Source of the DNA: Kiloniella spongiae
Lineage (GTDB): Bacteria > Pseudomonadota > Alphaproteobacteria > Kiloniellales > Kiloniellaceae
NCBI RefSeq assembly: GCF_001026905.1
Contig: NZ_LAQL01000002.1
Coordinates: forward strand, 496,001-560,000
Reading direction: 5' to 3'
Length of the DNA: 64,000 bases
The first letter of the stretch is position 1; each line of letters begins with the position of its first letter. The notes under the pieces are model-generated. The model did no database searches and was not told where the DNA came from. It saw nothing but the letters and a program-made list of their open reading frames with translations. Made by a program: the position numbers and the translations under genes. Below, piece by piece: positions 33,983-41,942 of this stretch.

Positions 33983-35758
33983 TTAGTTTGGAAAAATGAT
34001 CGATTTCTTCGTAGTTGCATTTTCGACAAGCCAATCAGGCTTAATCTCCGGTTTCCCAAAATAAAATCCCTGAAGCAGGTCAACCCCTTCACGAGAAAGA
34101 AAAACAGCTTCTTCGGCAGTCTCTACGAATTCGGCAATTGTTGTATGGTTCAATGCTTTCGCCAAACCAAGTAGGTTTCGTACAAAAATCTGGTTTTCTT
34201 CATTATCAAGAATACCAGCGATAAAAGAGCCATCAATTTTAATAATATCAACGGTCAGCGTTTTCAAATGCCTGAATGTCGTATAGCCCGCACCGAAATC
34301 ATCTATCGCAACTTTACAGCCCAATTGACGTACAGCAGAAACAAAGCGCGCTGATTCTTCCAAATCATGGAGCGCCGCCGTTTCAGTAATTTCAACGATC
34401 AGGCGCTTGGCGATATCAGGTCGAGACTTGACACGCGATGATAATGCTCTAAGCCAACTACGATCCGACGCCGTCAAACCCGATATGTTCAGAGACATCG
34501 TAATGTTCGGATACCGGACGAGATCTTCCAAGGCCAACTCGAGAACTCTTCGATCAATGACCCGCATCATACCTAGCTGTTCGACCACAGGAATGAACTT
34601 GCCCGCAGGAACAATCTTGCCGTCGCGATCAAACATACGCAAAAGAGCTTCGACCAAAACGAGTTCGTGACTTTCAGAATCCACTATCGGTTGATAGGCC
34701 AAAGCAATACGATCTTCTTTCAGCGCAAGCTTCACTTCCTCACCAATAATCATACTGGTTCGATAGTTCTCACACTGTTCCGTCGTCAACTTGTACGGCT
34801 TAACACAATCACGTCCGTTAGACTTCGCATCCAGCAAAGCACTCTCTGCCTTGGCAAAAGCATCAAAGCTTGTTTTGGTCTGCTCGGGAAAATCAACGAA
34901 GCCAACAGATACAGTCACATAAATACGTTCATCGTTAATTTCAAAAGGAGTTTCGCGAACGGTCTGCAAAATCCGGTCTGCAATCGCATCAGCTTCGTCA
35001 TGAGAAGCCACACTCATAATAACACCGAATCGATCTCCACCGAGACGACCGACAATATCTGCACCACGAATACTCTTATCCAGTCGCTCACCAACTTCAA
35101 CCAAGACTGCATCCCCGGCTTCAAAACCATAAGCCGTATTAATCATACCAAGATGATCTACACCAACAGCCAAAAACGCGCCGACATTACTATATCTAAT
35201 AGCCTGTTCGAGAGAGAAATCCAGAGATTCCCGTAATCTTAATTTATTAAAATGCCCGGAAAGCTCGTCATAACTGGCCAAATATTCAAGCCGGGCTTCA
35301 GCCTGTTTTTTGACTGTAACAGGTCGCAAGACGCCAGTTAACCGCGTTGGCGCGCCTGTGGTAGAAACATCAACAGCACCACGATCATGTACCCATTGAA
35401 AATTACCCGCTCCATCACGAATACGATATTCACAATCGTAATAGGCCTCGCCGGCAAAATGATCCGTTAGGTTCCGCATCCTGGCGGGAAGATCTTCTGG
35501 ATTGATACGGTTGTGGTAGGTTTCGCCCGTTGCCGGAATCAAATTAGCCTCCAGGCCAAACAAGGAAGCTGCCCTGCCCAACCACATAAGGCTATCTGTT
35601 GCCAAATCCCATTCGTACATGACATCGCCAGATGACTCCAATGCGGTGGTCATCTGATCCAGAAGAGAAAGATCTATGTTATTATCACGAGCGGACCGGA
35701 GCACGGTCTGTCTACTCCTACCTGAAGATGGACAACTATAAATACCCGTACGAAACAC
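33983..35758 (-). CDS. PAS-GGDEF-EAL protein, likely c-di-GMP phosphodiesterase
   Basis: This is a cytoplasmic protein of up to 591 residues with PAS (about 40-150), GGDEF (160-325) and EAL (340-585) domains. The cyclase motif is degenerate, GGDRF at 240-244, though the RxxD inhibitory site (R231, D234) remains. The EAL residues look complete: Q356, E370-A-L, N424, E456, D486-D487, K507, E543. It is therefore probably a phosphodiesterase regulated by the inactive cyclase domain. The start is uncertain: GTG 35758, or GTG 35704 after AGGAG. It is convergent with phaR. Confidence 0.9.
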   Translation of the reverse strand: MFRTGIYSCPSSGRSRQTVLRSARDNNIDLSLLDQMTTALESSGDVMYEWDLATDSLMWLGRAASLFGLEANLIPATGETYHNRINPEDLPARMRNLTDHFAGEAYYDCEYRIRDGAGNFQWVHDRGAVDVSTTGAPTRLTGVLRPVTVKKQAEARLEYLASYDELSGHFNKLRLRESLDFSLEQAIRYSNVGAFLAVGVDHLGMINTAYGFEAGDAVLVEVGERLDKSIRGADIVGRLGGDRFGVIMSVASHDEADAIADRILQTVRETPFEINDERIYVTVSVGFVDFPEQTKTSFDAFAKAESALLDAKSNGRDCVKPYKLTTEQCENYRTSMIIGEEVKLALKEDRIALAYQPIVDSESHELVLVEALLRMFDRDGKIVPAGKFIPVVEQLGMMRVIDRRVLELALEDLVRYPNITMSLNISGLTASDRSWLRALSSRVKSRPDIAKRLIVEITETAALHDLEESARFVSAVRQLGCKVAIDDFGAGYTTFRHLKTLTVDIIKIDGSFIAGILDNEENQIFVRNLLGLAKALNHTTIAEFVETAEEAVFLSREGVDLLQGFYFGKPEIKPDWLVENATTKKSIIFPN

Positions 35759-36198
35759 TGATATTCACGTTAAATTTCATTAAATAATAGCGATTAAGTC
35801 ATTAACGAATGCTGAATCTGACTCAGAATTAATCGCAAAAAAACAAATGATTGTTTTTGTATATTGGCTTTTTGAAACTCAGTTGCAAGGAACTTATTTT
35901 TTCTTTGAGAACAAAACCTTAGAAAACCAAATACAATACACAGAAAGTAAATAAATTACGCAAAGCGGTTTACAAAATAAGCAAAGACAACAAAGCACAA
36001 TATACTTAACACTAAAAACAAATTAACTTACCAATATTGGTTAACAAAAAGTTAATACACATTCATGGAAAGTATAAAAAATTATTTTTCAATTATTTTC
36101 TACAACATCTATTGAAATCCGTTATCAAAAGGTCTATTTCACACTAAAATAATGTAAACGCCTGCTATGTAAGCATTGGTTTTAAGTGAGTAAATTTA
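35759..36198. other. AT-rich intergenic region before the XRE gene
   Basis: This is 440 nt without a gene, very rich in A and T, with divergent promoters expected for the GGDEF/EAL gene and the XRE regulator. It contains a 12-bp palindrome ACCAATATTGGT (36030-36041), the CtrA-type box at 36041-36055 and a TTAA-N6-TTAA (35770-35783) close to the GGDEF/EAL start. No small ORF with a ribosome site is seen. Confidence 0.5.
36041..36055. promoter_or_regulatory. CtrA-type box upstream of the XRE regulator
   Basis: TTAA-N7-TTAA (TTAACAAAAAGTTAA) lies about 140 nt before the XRE start codon and directly next to a 12-bp palindrome. It matches the full CtrA consensus. The region is AT-rich, so a chance match is more likely here than at cpdR. 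Confidence 0.4.
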
Positions 36199-36594
36199 GT
36201 GACTAGCGTAAAAAAAAATCCAACGACTACACACCGTATTGAAAACCATGTAGGACAGAAAATACGTGAACGTAGAACCATGCTGGGCCTGACACAGCAA
36301 CAGCTGGCTGATTTAATCGGTGTTACCTATCAGCAAGCCCATAAATATGAGCGCGGTATAAATCGGGTCTCTGCGGGCCGCCTGTTTGAGATATCACAGG
36401 TTTTAGGTGTTGAAGTAAGCTTTTTTTACGAAGGACTGGATAACAATCACGATGCCGTCAACGAACGTCAACGCATGTGCCTAGATCTTGCCAGAAACTT
36501 CACCAATATCAGAAATGAAAAGCATCAAGATGCCCTAAGCATGTTGTGCAGAGTTTTATCCGAGCAATCATTGTCAGATCCCGAAGCAGCTTAA
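36199..36594 (+). CDS. XRE-family transcriptional regulator
   Basis: This is a 131-residue protein with a helix-turn-helix (about residues 20-75: IRERRTMLGLTQQQLADLIGVTYQQAHKYERGINRVSAGRLFEISQVLGV). A helical C-terminal tail follows. This type, with SFFYEGL after the HTH, is common in Rhodospirillales and Rhizobiales; its targets are unknown. The start is GTG 36199, with AGTGAG 8 nt upstream. A CtrA-type box and a palindrome upstream suggest regulated expression. It is convergent with rfbB. Confidence 0.88.
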   Translation: MTSVKKNPTTTHRIENHVGQKIRERRTMLGLTQQQLADLIGVTYQQAHKYERGINRVSAGRLFEISQVLGVEVSFFYEGLDNNHDAVNERQRMCLDLARNFTNIRNEKHQDALSMLCRVLSEQSLSDPEAA

Positions 36595-36632
36595 ACATCA
36601 TCCCTCCTGAACATAAACAAAGACCATTTATC

Positions 36633-36675
36633 AAGCGGGTAGTGAGTAGATATATCTAGTAGGCATTACCCGCTT
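36633..36675. terminator. Hairpin between the XRE gene and rfbB
   Basis: AAGCGGGTA (36633-36641) pairs with TACCCGCTT (36667-36675), and TAGATATATCTA inside is self-complementary. It overlaps the last base of rfbB and lies between convergent genes. T-runs are weak, so the terminator call is tentative. Confidence 0.5.
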
Positions 36676-37742
36676 CATTTAAAAATAACACCCAATCTTT
36701 CCTGATTATATGTTTCAGCTTGGATTTGACGCCACCAGGGTTGGTTTTCAATATACCAATCAACGGTATCTGCCAGCCCTTTATCGAAAGTTATCTTTGG
36801 GAACCATCCTGTTCTTGCCTTGAATTTAGAAGCATCAAGGGCATAACGCTGATCATGCCCCGGACGATCTTCAACGCTTTTGATTAAGCCAGAAAACGGC
36901 GCCCGTTCTAAATAAGTCTGATCCATACGATCACAAATACCCTCAACCACAGATCGATTTGTTTGCTCTTCTCCAGACCCGATTAAATAGGTGTCACCAA
37001 TATCACCCTTTTCCACTGCTAAAAGTAAAGCTTCAACGTGGTCAGTAACATGTATCCATTCTCGAATCTGACTTCCATCTCCATAGAGAGGCAGCGACTT
37101 ATTATCAATGGCATTAGCAACCATTAGAGGAATTAATTTCTCTGGAAATTGCCATGGCCCGTAATTGTTACCGCAATTTGTCGTAATCGTTGGCAATCCA
37201 TAAGTATGCCACCAAGCTTTTGCAAGATGATCCGAGGCTGCTTTGGAAGCTGAATAGGGCGATCGTGGATCATAAGAACTGGTTTCACTAAAAAAACCGC
37301 TTTCCCCCAACGATCCGTAGACTTCATCAGTAGAAATATGCAGCAGGCGAAATTGATTCGATTTACCCTGTTCGTTCCAAAAATTCAACGCTGCTTGTAA
37401 CAGGTTAAATGTGCCAATCACGTTACTTTGTATGAAGTCACCCGGACCATCAATCGACCGATCCACATGACTTTCTGCAGCTGCATGAATCACAATATCT
37501 GGCTGAGCATCCCTAAATGCGTCTTTAACAGAAACACTGTTCTCAAGGGCTGCCTTTTTTAAAGAAAAACGATTCTGAAAGCCCTCTAACCTCCCTAAAT
37601 CAGCAGCATAAGTCAGCTTATCCAGGACCGTAATCTCCTTAATATTCAAACAACTTAATTGTCGGACAATCTCTGCCCCGATAAACCCGGCACCACCTGT
37701 CACAAGAACCCTTTTGTCTTTCCAATAACGTTCGACACTCAT
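36675..37742 (-). CDS. rfbB: dTDP-glucose 4,6-dehydratase
   Basis: RfbB forms dTDP-4-keto-6-deoxyglucose, a precursor of rhamnose and other deoxy sugars of surface polysaccharides. The 355-residue extended SDR protein shows VTGGAGFIGAEI, HAAAESHVDRSIDGP, STDEVYGSLGE, SPYSASKAASDH (catalytic Tyr and Lys) and NNYGPWQFPEKLIP. The partner genes rfbA, rfbC and rfbD are not in the window, so it stands alone. Its neighbours (XRE regulator, CheY-like protein) give no sugar pathway. Confidence 0.93.
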   Translation of the reverse strand: MSVERYWKDKRVLVTGGAGFIGAEIVRQLSCLNIKEITVLDKLTYAADLGRLEGFQNRFSLKKAALENSVSVKDAFRDAQPDIVIHAAAESHVDRSIDGPGDFIQSNVIGTFNLLQAALNFWNEQGKSNQFRLLHISTDEVYGSLGESGFFSETSSYDPRSPYSASKAASDHLAKAWWHTYGLPTITTNCGNNYGPWQFPEKLIPLMVANAIDNKSLPLYGDGSQIREWIHVTDHVEALLLAVEKGDIGDTYLIGSGEEQTNRSVVEGICDRMDQTYLERAPFSGLIKSVEDRPGHDQRYALDASKFKARTGWFPKITFDKGLADTVDWYIENQPWWRQIQAETYNQERLGVIFK

Positions 37743-37835
37743 TGAGAGACCTCAATTAAAATGGGATGGGTATAAAACAAGAAGAACAAATAATTAAACT
37801 CTTCACCAGTTTACACGGACAAATATTTGAAAATA

Positions 37836-38282
37836 CTAGCCGATTTCCAAAAATTCTTCATCGCTCGAATCATCGGCGACGGACATGGATGAAATATCAA
37901 CAATTCGACATAGACGTCGATGAAGGATTTCAATCGAAACAGGTTTTGCCAAAACGTCACTAACACCTGATTGAATTGCTTCCATCACGCGTTCATATTC
38001 GGTGTGCCCTGTTAAGAGAATAATTGGTACCCGACTATAGAAACCACCCTCTTTTCTGAGATCACGGGTGAAATCCAAGCCATTTACAGGCTCCATTTCC
38101 CAGTCCGTGATAATAATATCAGGCTTCTTAAATCTTAGCTCTTTCCGAGCTTCTTCAACATCAGAGATATATTGAACGCTATAAATCCCCATCGCATTGA
38201 AGATCGTCTTCACAATGCGCAGCATGTGCACACTGTCATCGATAACCATTACATTCAATCCCGACAGGTCGTAGGCGGACAA
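37836..38282 (-). CDS. CheY-like single-domain response regulator
   Basis: This is a 148-residue receiver domain. It has D15-D16, phosphoacceptor D60 in IIITDWEMEPVNG, T91 and K113 (LAKPVS). A short Ser/Asp/Glu-rich acidic tail follows. There is no output domain and no adjacent kinase; the kinase at 44.8 kb is far away. A chemotaxis or phosphorelay role is possible. It lies downstream of tRNA-Arg on the minus strand and is separated from it by about 230 nt with no recognised feature besides the tRNA terminator. Confidence 0.85.
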   Translation of the reverse strand: MSAYDLSGLNVMVIDDSVHMLRIVKTIFNAMGIYSVQYISDVEEARKELRFKKPDIIITDWEMEPVNGLDFTRDLRKEGGFYSRVPIILLTGHTEYERVMEAIQSGVSDVLAKPVSIEILHRRLCRIVDISSMSVADDSSDEEFLEIG

Positions 38283-38512
38283 ATTAACCTCGCAAGCTTC
38301 CTTAAAACCGTCTTGAACAAAACTATAGCAGAAATATCTGCTTCATAGAGTGATCTCAGACTTATAGCCCGAAGCCAGACATAAAAAAAAGTCACGATGT
38401 GAATCCTAAACAAAAATTATCATTTGATTCAGGTCACAGATAATTTGAATTTAGGTAAGGCAGGCTATTTGCAAAAATATAGAGAAGAAACAGAACTCAA
38501 AAAATGGGCAAG

Positions 38513-38540
38513 AAAAAAGCCCGGCTTTAGGCCGAGCTTT
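38513..38540 (-). terminator. Terminator of tRNA-Arg
   Basis: On the minus strand AAGCTCGGC pairs with GCCGGGCTT (one G-T pair) around CTAAA, followed by a run of Ts. It begins 7 nt after the tRNA CCA end. Confidence 0.75.
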
Positions 38541-38547
38541 ATCAGAA

Positions 38548-38624
38548 TGGCGCACCCGTCAGGACTCGAACCTGAAACCTCTTGATTCGTAGTCAAGTGC
38601 TCTATCCAATTGAGCTACGGGTGC
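38548..38624 (-). tRNA. tRNA-Arg (anticodon ACG)
   Basis: This is a 77-nt cloverleaf. The acceptor stem GCACCCG pairs with CGGGTGC and is followed by G and an encoded CCA. The D-arm is AGCTCAATTGGATAGAGC. The anticodon stem CTTGA/TCAAG holds the loop CTACGAA, giving anticodon ACG (arginine, read as ICG after deamination). The T-arm contains GGTTCGAGTCC. All stems pair. Confidence 0.96.
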
Positions 38625-38929
38625 GTTTCAAAGCGTCTCCAGAGTAGATCCCTGAAAACGAGGCGGAACTTACCCCTGCTTCTATGAGGACGCAAGCCCT
38701 AAATCGCAGATTCGTGTTTTTTTTTAATCTCATGCCTAACTATCAATTACTTGGTGGGAAAACTCTTGTCCCTGAGACTCCCTTCAAGTAGTATCTGGCC
38801 TAAGTATTTTGGGGGGTTGGTCAACTCGTGTATCTTTTCGGGCGTTTTTCCCGTATCAATTATAGTAATAATACTAGATTTGAGAGATGATATATTTGGC
38901 TGACCACAATCAACAGTGCGGACTTGTCA
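38625..38929. other. Intergenic region between tRNA-Arg and the lipoprotein gene
   Basis: This 305-nt stretch holds the tRNA promoter (38667-38695) on its left. On its right is the upstream region of the lipoprotein gene, AT-rich near 38860-38900 with TATAGTAATAATAC that could hold a -10. A 35-codon ORF at 38684 has no ribosome site and is not called. Confidence 0.5.
38667..38695 (-). promoter_or_regulatory. Promoter of tRNA-Arg
   Basis: On the minus strand TTGCGT (38690-38695) and TAAGTT (38667-38672) are spaced by exactly 17 nt, with a GC-rich stretch between. The tRNA begins 42 nt downstream. The hexamers are imperfect matches to TTGACA/TATAAT. Confidence 0.4.
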
Positions 38930-40093
38930 ATGGGATCCATTAAATCCTCTGTTTTGCGTAATACCGTTACAGCTTTGGCTGCGGTGATGTTATTAAATGG
39001 TTGTTCTTTTACCGAAGAAGCCTTGTGGCCTTCTATCACCGGGGAAGAAGCTGCGGAAGAAGCAACGACGAATGCTGCAGAGGCACCTGTCGTTCCTGAT
39101 ACAGTTGTAACCGATAACATCTCTGGCTTGCCTTTGCTGGGCTCAACCATTTTTGAATCTCCTGGTGTTACACCGGGACAACCAACAGGGACGCATGTTG
39201 GCAAAAAGGTTGAAGAGCTACGCGGTGATCTTTCGAGACTTCAGGCTCGCTTGATACATCATAATAATAATTTGCAGACACAGCGTAACAACGCACGTGG
39301 CAGCGCTGGAACTTACCATTCCATTATTGCCGCAATGAATACGCGTCTTCAGGTTGGAACCACACCGGGTAACCCGCAGATGGTGAACGGGTGGAATAAA
39401 GCCCAGCAAGAATTGGAAGCTGTTGGCGCAAGTATTACCAACTTGAACAGTCTCTCTAATGAAGCCGGATCAACTTCGGCGCTTGCAGCATTTGTTCTGG
39501 ATTCAGCGAAATCCACCTACGAACTGCGTGGTGCTTTAGACGAAGATCACAGACAGCTTGCTGTTCTGGAAGACGAAGCGAATCAGACCGTTGTTATCCT
39601 CGACCGCCTTATGAACGAGCTAACCGAAGATATTGCACGTACGCAGAACTATTTCTCTGCGGAACGTACAAATCTGACGGCACTTCAGGTTGCAGTAGAT
39701 AATGGTGAATTCATCGGCGGCAACCTCGGTAGCAGGACTTTTGGTCTTCCTGTACCTCCGCCCCCGGGCGGGCCTGCTGGCCTTGTCGGTCGTCAACCAC
39801 CTTTGGCAATCATTCGTTTTGATCAGCCAAATGTGAATTACGAACAAGCACTTTTCACTGCCGTAAGCCGCGCATTGGATCGTCGCCCGAGTTCTGCTTT
39901 TGATTTGGTAACGGTTGCACCTGCGCGTGGGAACTCAGCTCAAATTGCTTTGGCAACAAGCAAATCCCGCAAATACGGTGAAGATGTTATGCGTTCGTTG
40001 ACGAAGCTTGGCTTACCAGCTTCTCATGTGTCGCTTTCATCAACCAGCAATCCAGGCGCTCAGGTTCCAGAAGTTCATGTTTACCTTCGGTAA
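38930..40093 (+). CDS. Lipoprotein with coiled-coil and possible OmpA-like C-terminal domain
   Basis: This 387-residue protein (ATG 38930; TTG 38924 also possible) has a lipoprotein signal peptide ending LLNGC, with C25 the lipidated cysteine. A short Glu/Ala-rich spacer and a long helical part with coiled-coil character (about 85-255) follow. A Pro-rich linker PVPPPPGGPAG comes next. The last 110 residues (IIRFDQPNVNYEQALFTAVSRAL to VMRSLTKLGLP) recall an OmpA-type fold. No family is recognised with certainty. An outer-membrane or periplasm-spanning role is plausible. A perfect terminator follows. Confidence 0.75.
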   Translation: MGSIKSSVLRNTVTALAAVMLLNGCSFTEEALWPSITGEEAAEEATTNAAEAPVVPDTVVTDNISGLPLLGSTIFESPGVTPGQPTGTHVGKKVEELRGDLSRLQARLIHHNNNLQTQRNNARGSAGTYHSIIAAMNTRLQVGTTPGNPQMVNGWNKAQQELEAVGASITNLNSLSNEAGSTSALAAFVLDSAKSTYELRGALDEDHRQLAVLEDEANQTVVILDRLMNELTEDIARTQNYFSAERTNLTALQVAVDNGEFIGGNLGSRTFGLPVPPPPGGPAGLVGRQPPLAIIRFDQPNVNYEQALFTAVSRALDRRPSSAFDLVTVAPARGNSAQIALATSKSRKYGEDVMRSLTKLGLPASHVSLSSTSNPGAQVPEVHVYLR

Positions 40094-40110
40094 CTTGATC
40101 TGATAATGAT

Positions 40111-40145
40111 AAAAAGCGGTATCATTTTTGATACCGCTTTTTTTT
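40111..40145 (+). terminator. Terminator downstream of the lipoprotein gene
   Basis: A perfect 14-bp stem pairs AAAAAGCGGTATCA (40111-40124) with 40129-40142 around a TTTT loop, followed by further Ts. It lies 18 nt after the stop codon. Confidence 0.9.
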
Positions 40146-40237
40146 GCATAAAATTTATGTACTTCACAGACAAGAGATGTGCTTCGAATTAGCCCATACG
40201 AACAATCTCGAAAATAGTTTTGAATTGAAATAACATC

Positions 40238-40516
40238 ATGCACCCTGACGATATTGCTACACTAGGCACACCCAAAGACTATAGCGCAAACCTTTATAAG
40301 TTTTATCTAGAGGTTGTTGATTTTGACGGCACGGTACTGAAAATAGTCAAAACATATTTTGGTGAAGCGAGAGCTAGCTTCATAACCCCCATCGATCATG
40401 GGTATGAATTGATAATGCCAATTCAAGCGGCTCCAGATCTTGTCAGAGAACTGTCGCTGGAAAACTTAGCCATTTATCAATTAACTCGTTACGCTAAAGT
40501 TTCTGGCTCTTGGTAG
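40238..40516 (+). CDS. Hypothetical protein
   Basis: This is a 92-residue ORF with no signal peptide or membrane helix. The composition is normal for a small globular alpha/beta protein (LYKFYLEVVDFDGTVLKIVKTYFGEA). The family is not recognised. No clear ribosome site precedes the ATG. It stands alone between a strong terminator and the exporter gene 46 nt downstream. Confidence 0.5.
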   Translation: MHPDDIATLGTPKDYSANLYKFYLEVVDFDGTVLKIVKTYFGEARASFITPIDHGYELIMPIQAAPDLVRELSLENLAIYQLTRYAKVSGSW

Positions 40517-40562
40517 CACTCCACCAAAAATTAACAACAAAACATGATAAATAATTTATAGT

Positions 40563-41330
40563 TTGGATTCTCCTTTGCCTCAGGAACTTCTCCCCCTTAT
40601 CGGCGTCATTCTTTTTGTTTCCAGCCTGATTCAAGGCGCTGTTGGCTTTGCATTTGGCCTCATCGCCTTAACGTTCCTAACACTGCTTGGCATAGAGTTA
40701 AGCGTAATAGTTCCCCTACTTCTCTCTGCAAGTATCGCCCAACTTGTCGTTGGCGTTTACAAGTTAAGAGAGCACATCAAATATCCCCCCCTGATAAAGG
40801 GTTCTCTTATACGCTATATCACCCTCCCTCTAGGCATTCTTTCTCTTGGTTACATAACCGCAACGATTGATAAAACACAGATAGAGCAATTGGTCGGAGT
40901 TTTAATTCTGGCAATTGTTGCAGTCCAAATTATTGTACGCCCTATTCCAAGAGATAAATTACATTGGCTCTGGACTTCCCTTGCATTTAGCGCCAGCGGA
41001 TTTTTTGCAGGTCTAATTGCCGTTGGCGGCCCTCCGATTGTCTTATGGGTCATGGCGCACAAATGGACAAACCAACAGATTAGAAGCTTCCTTTTTGCAA
41101 GTTTTCTCGCTTCTGCACCAATTAACTTCATCACCTTGTATTATGTTCTTGGCGACAACGTCTTATCTCCCATGATCTATGGCTTTGCCTTCTCTCCCCT
41201 GATTGCCCTTGGATCTCATCTAGGCGTAAAACTCGGCCACGCGTTCTCTCCAGAAAAGCTTCGAACGATCGCCTTTTCAATCCTTGCCATAAGCTCTCTT
41301 TCATCCATCGCAGCACCTCTGTTACACTAA
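40563..41330 (+). CDS. TauE/SafE family membrane exporter
   Basis: This is a 255-residue polytopic membrane protein with about eight predicted helices. SLIQGAVGFAFGLIALTFL near the start and ASGFFAGLIAVGGPPIVLWVM in the middle are the two repeated family motifs. The family exports sulfite, sulfoacetate or other organic anions; the substrate cannot be told. The start is probably TTG (40563 or 40575), with no good ribosome site, so it is uncertain. Confidence 0.87.
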   Translation: MDSPLPQELLPLIGVILFVSSLIQGAVGFAFGLIALTFLTLLGIELSVIVPLLLSASIAQLVVGVYKLREHIKYPPLIKGSLIRYITLPLGILSLGYITATIDKTQIEQLVGVLILAIVAVQIIVRPIPRDKLHWLWTSLAFSASGFFAGLIAVGGPPIVLWVMAHKWTNQQIRSFLFASFLASAPINFITLYYVLGDNVLSPMIYGFAFSPLIALGSHLGVKLGHAFSPEKLRTIAFSILAISSLSSIAAPLLH

Positions 41331-41437
41331 TTTAATAGCATTGCAGCCTGAGTAGACGAGGTTTGCCCTTCTAGAGGTTGAGATTTTTCGCCAGTTCTGC
41401 TTTATTCCGGCATCATTTAAAATTGGAGTCGAAAACC

Positions 41438-41917
41438 GTGTCCGAACAACCAAAAACTTTTCCCGTATCCTGGGAACAATTACACCGTGATGCCAAGGCC
41501 CTGTCATGGCGCCTGATGAACGAAGGCCCCTTTGAAGGCATTCTTGCTGTCACACGTGGCGGCCTGGTCCCAGCAGCCATTATCGCGCGCGAACTGGATA
41601 TCCGCCTTATCGACACGGTTTGTATTGTCAGCTATTCCAGCGACAACAAACAGGGTGAACTTAAAGTTCTGAAAGACTCACCAAAAGAAAGTAAAGGCTG
41701 GCTGATTGTTGACGACTTGGTCGACACAGGAAAAACAGCCCGCGCTGTTCGTGAGATGATGCCAGACGCTCACTTCGCCACGCTTTACGCAAAACCTGCT
41801 GGCCGCGATATCGTTGATAGCTTCATTACAGAGGTCAGCCAGGATACCTGGATTTACTTCCCTTGGGATCTTGCTCTACAGACTGTTCCACCGTTGGTTA
41901 AGGGTAAATACGACTAA
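41438..41917 (+). CDS. gpt: Xanthine phosphoribosyltransferase
   Basis: Gpt salvages xanthine and guanine to XMP and GMP using PRPP. The 159-residue protein has [31 protein letters not shown] and the PRPP loop [13 protein letters not shown] (about 88-100). I chose GTG 41438, which has GGAG (41425-41428) 9 nt upstream and gives the normal family length. The frame opens 20 codons earlier. Confidence 0.93.
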   Translation: MSEQPKTFPVSWEQLHRDAKALSWRLMNEGPFEGILAVTRGGLVPAAIIARELDIRLIDTVCIVSYSSDNKQGELKVLKDSPKESKGWLIVDDLVDTGKTARAVREMMPDAHFATLYAKPAGRDIVDSFITEVSQDTWIYFPWDLALQTVPPLVKGKYD

Positions 41918-41942
41918 GCCAACGTCGCAAAAATATTCGGCT

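Noticed and set aside
34667-35236. 189-codon plus-strand ORF in the GGDEF/EAL gene
   Set aside because: Shadow of a gene whose domains are clear in the opposite frame.
35770-35783. Fourth CtrA-like box near the GGDEF/EAL start
   Set aside because: The spacing is 6 rather than 7 and the sequence is nearly all A and T, so it is not counted with the three N7 matches.
38684-38791. 35-codon ORF between tRNA-Arg and the lipoprotein gene
   Set aside because: No ribosome site, overlaps the tRNA promoter on the other strand, and contains a poly-Phe run from a T-tract.
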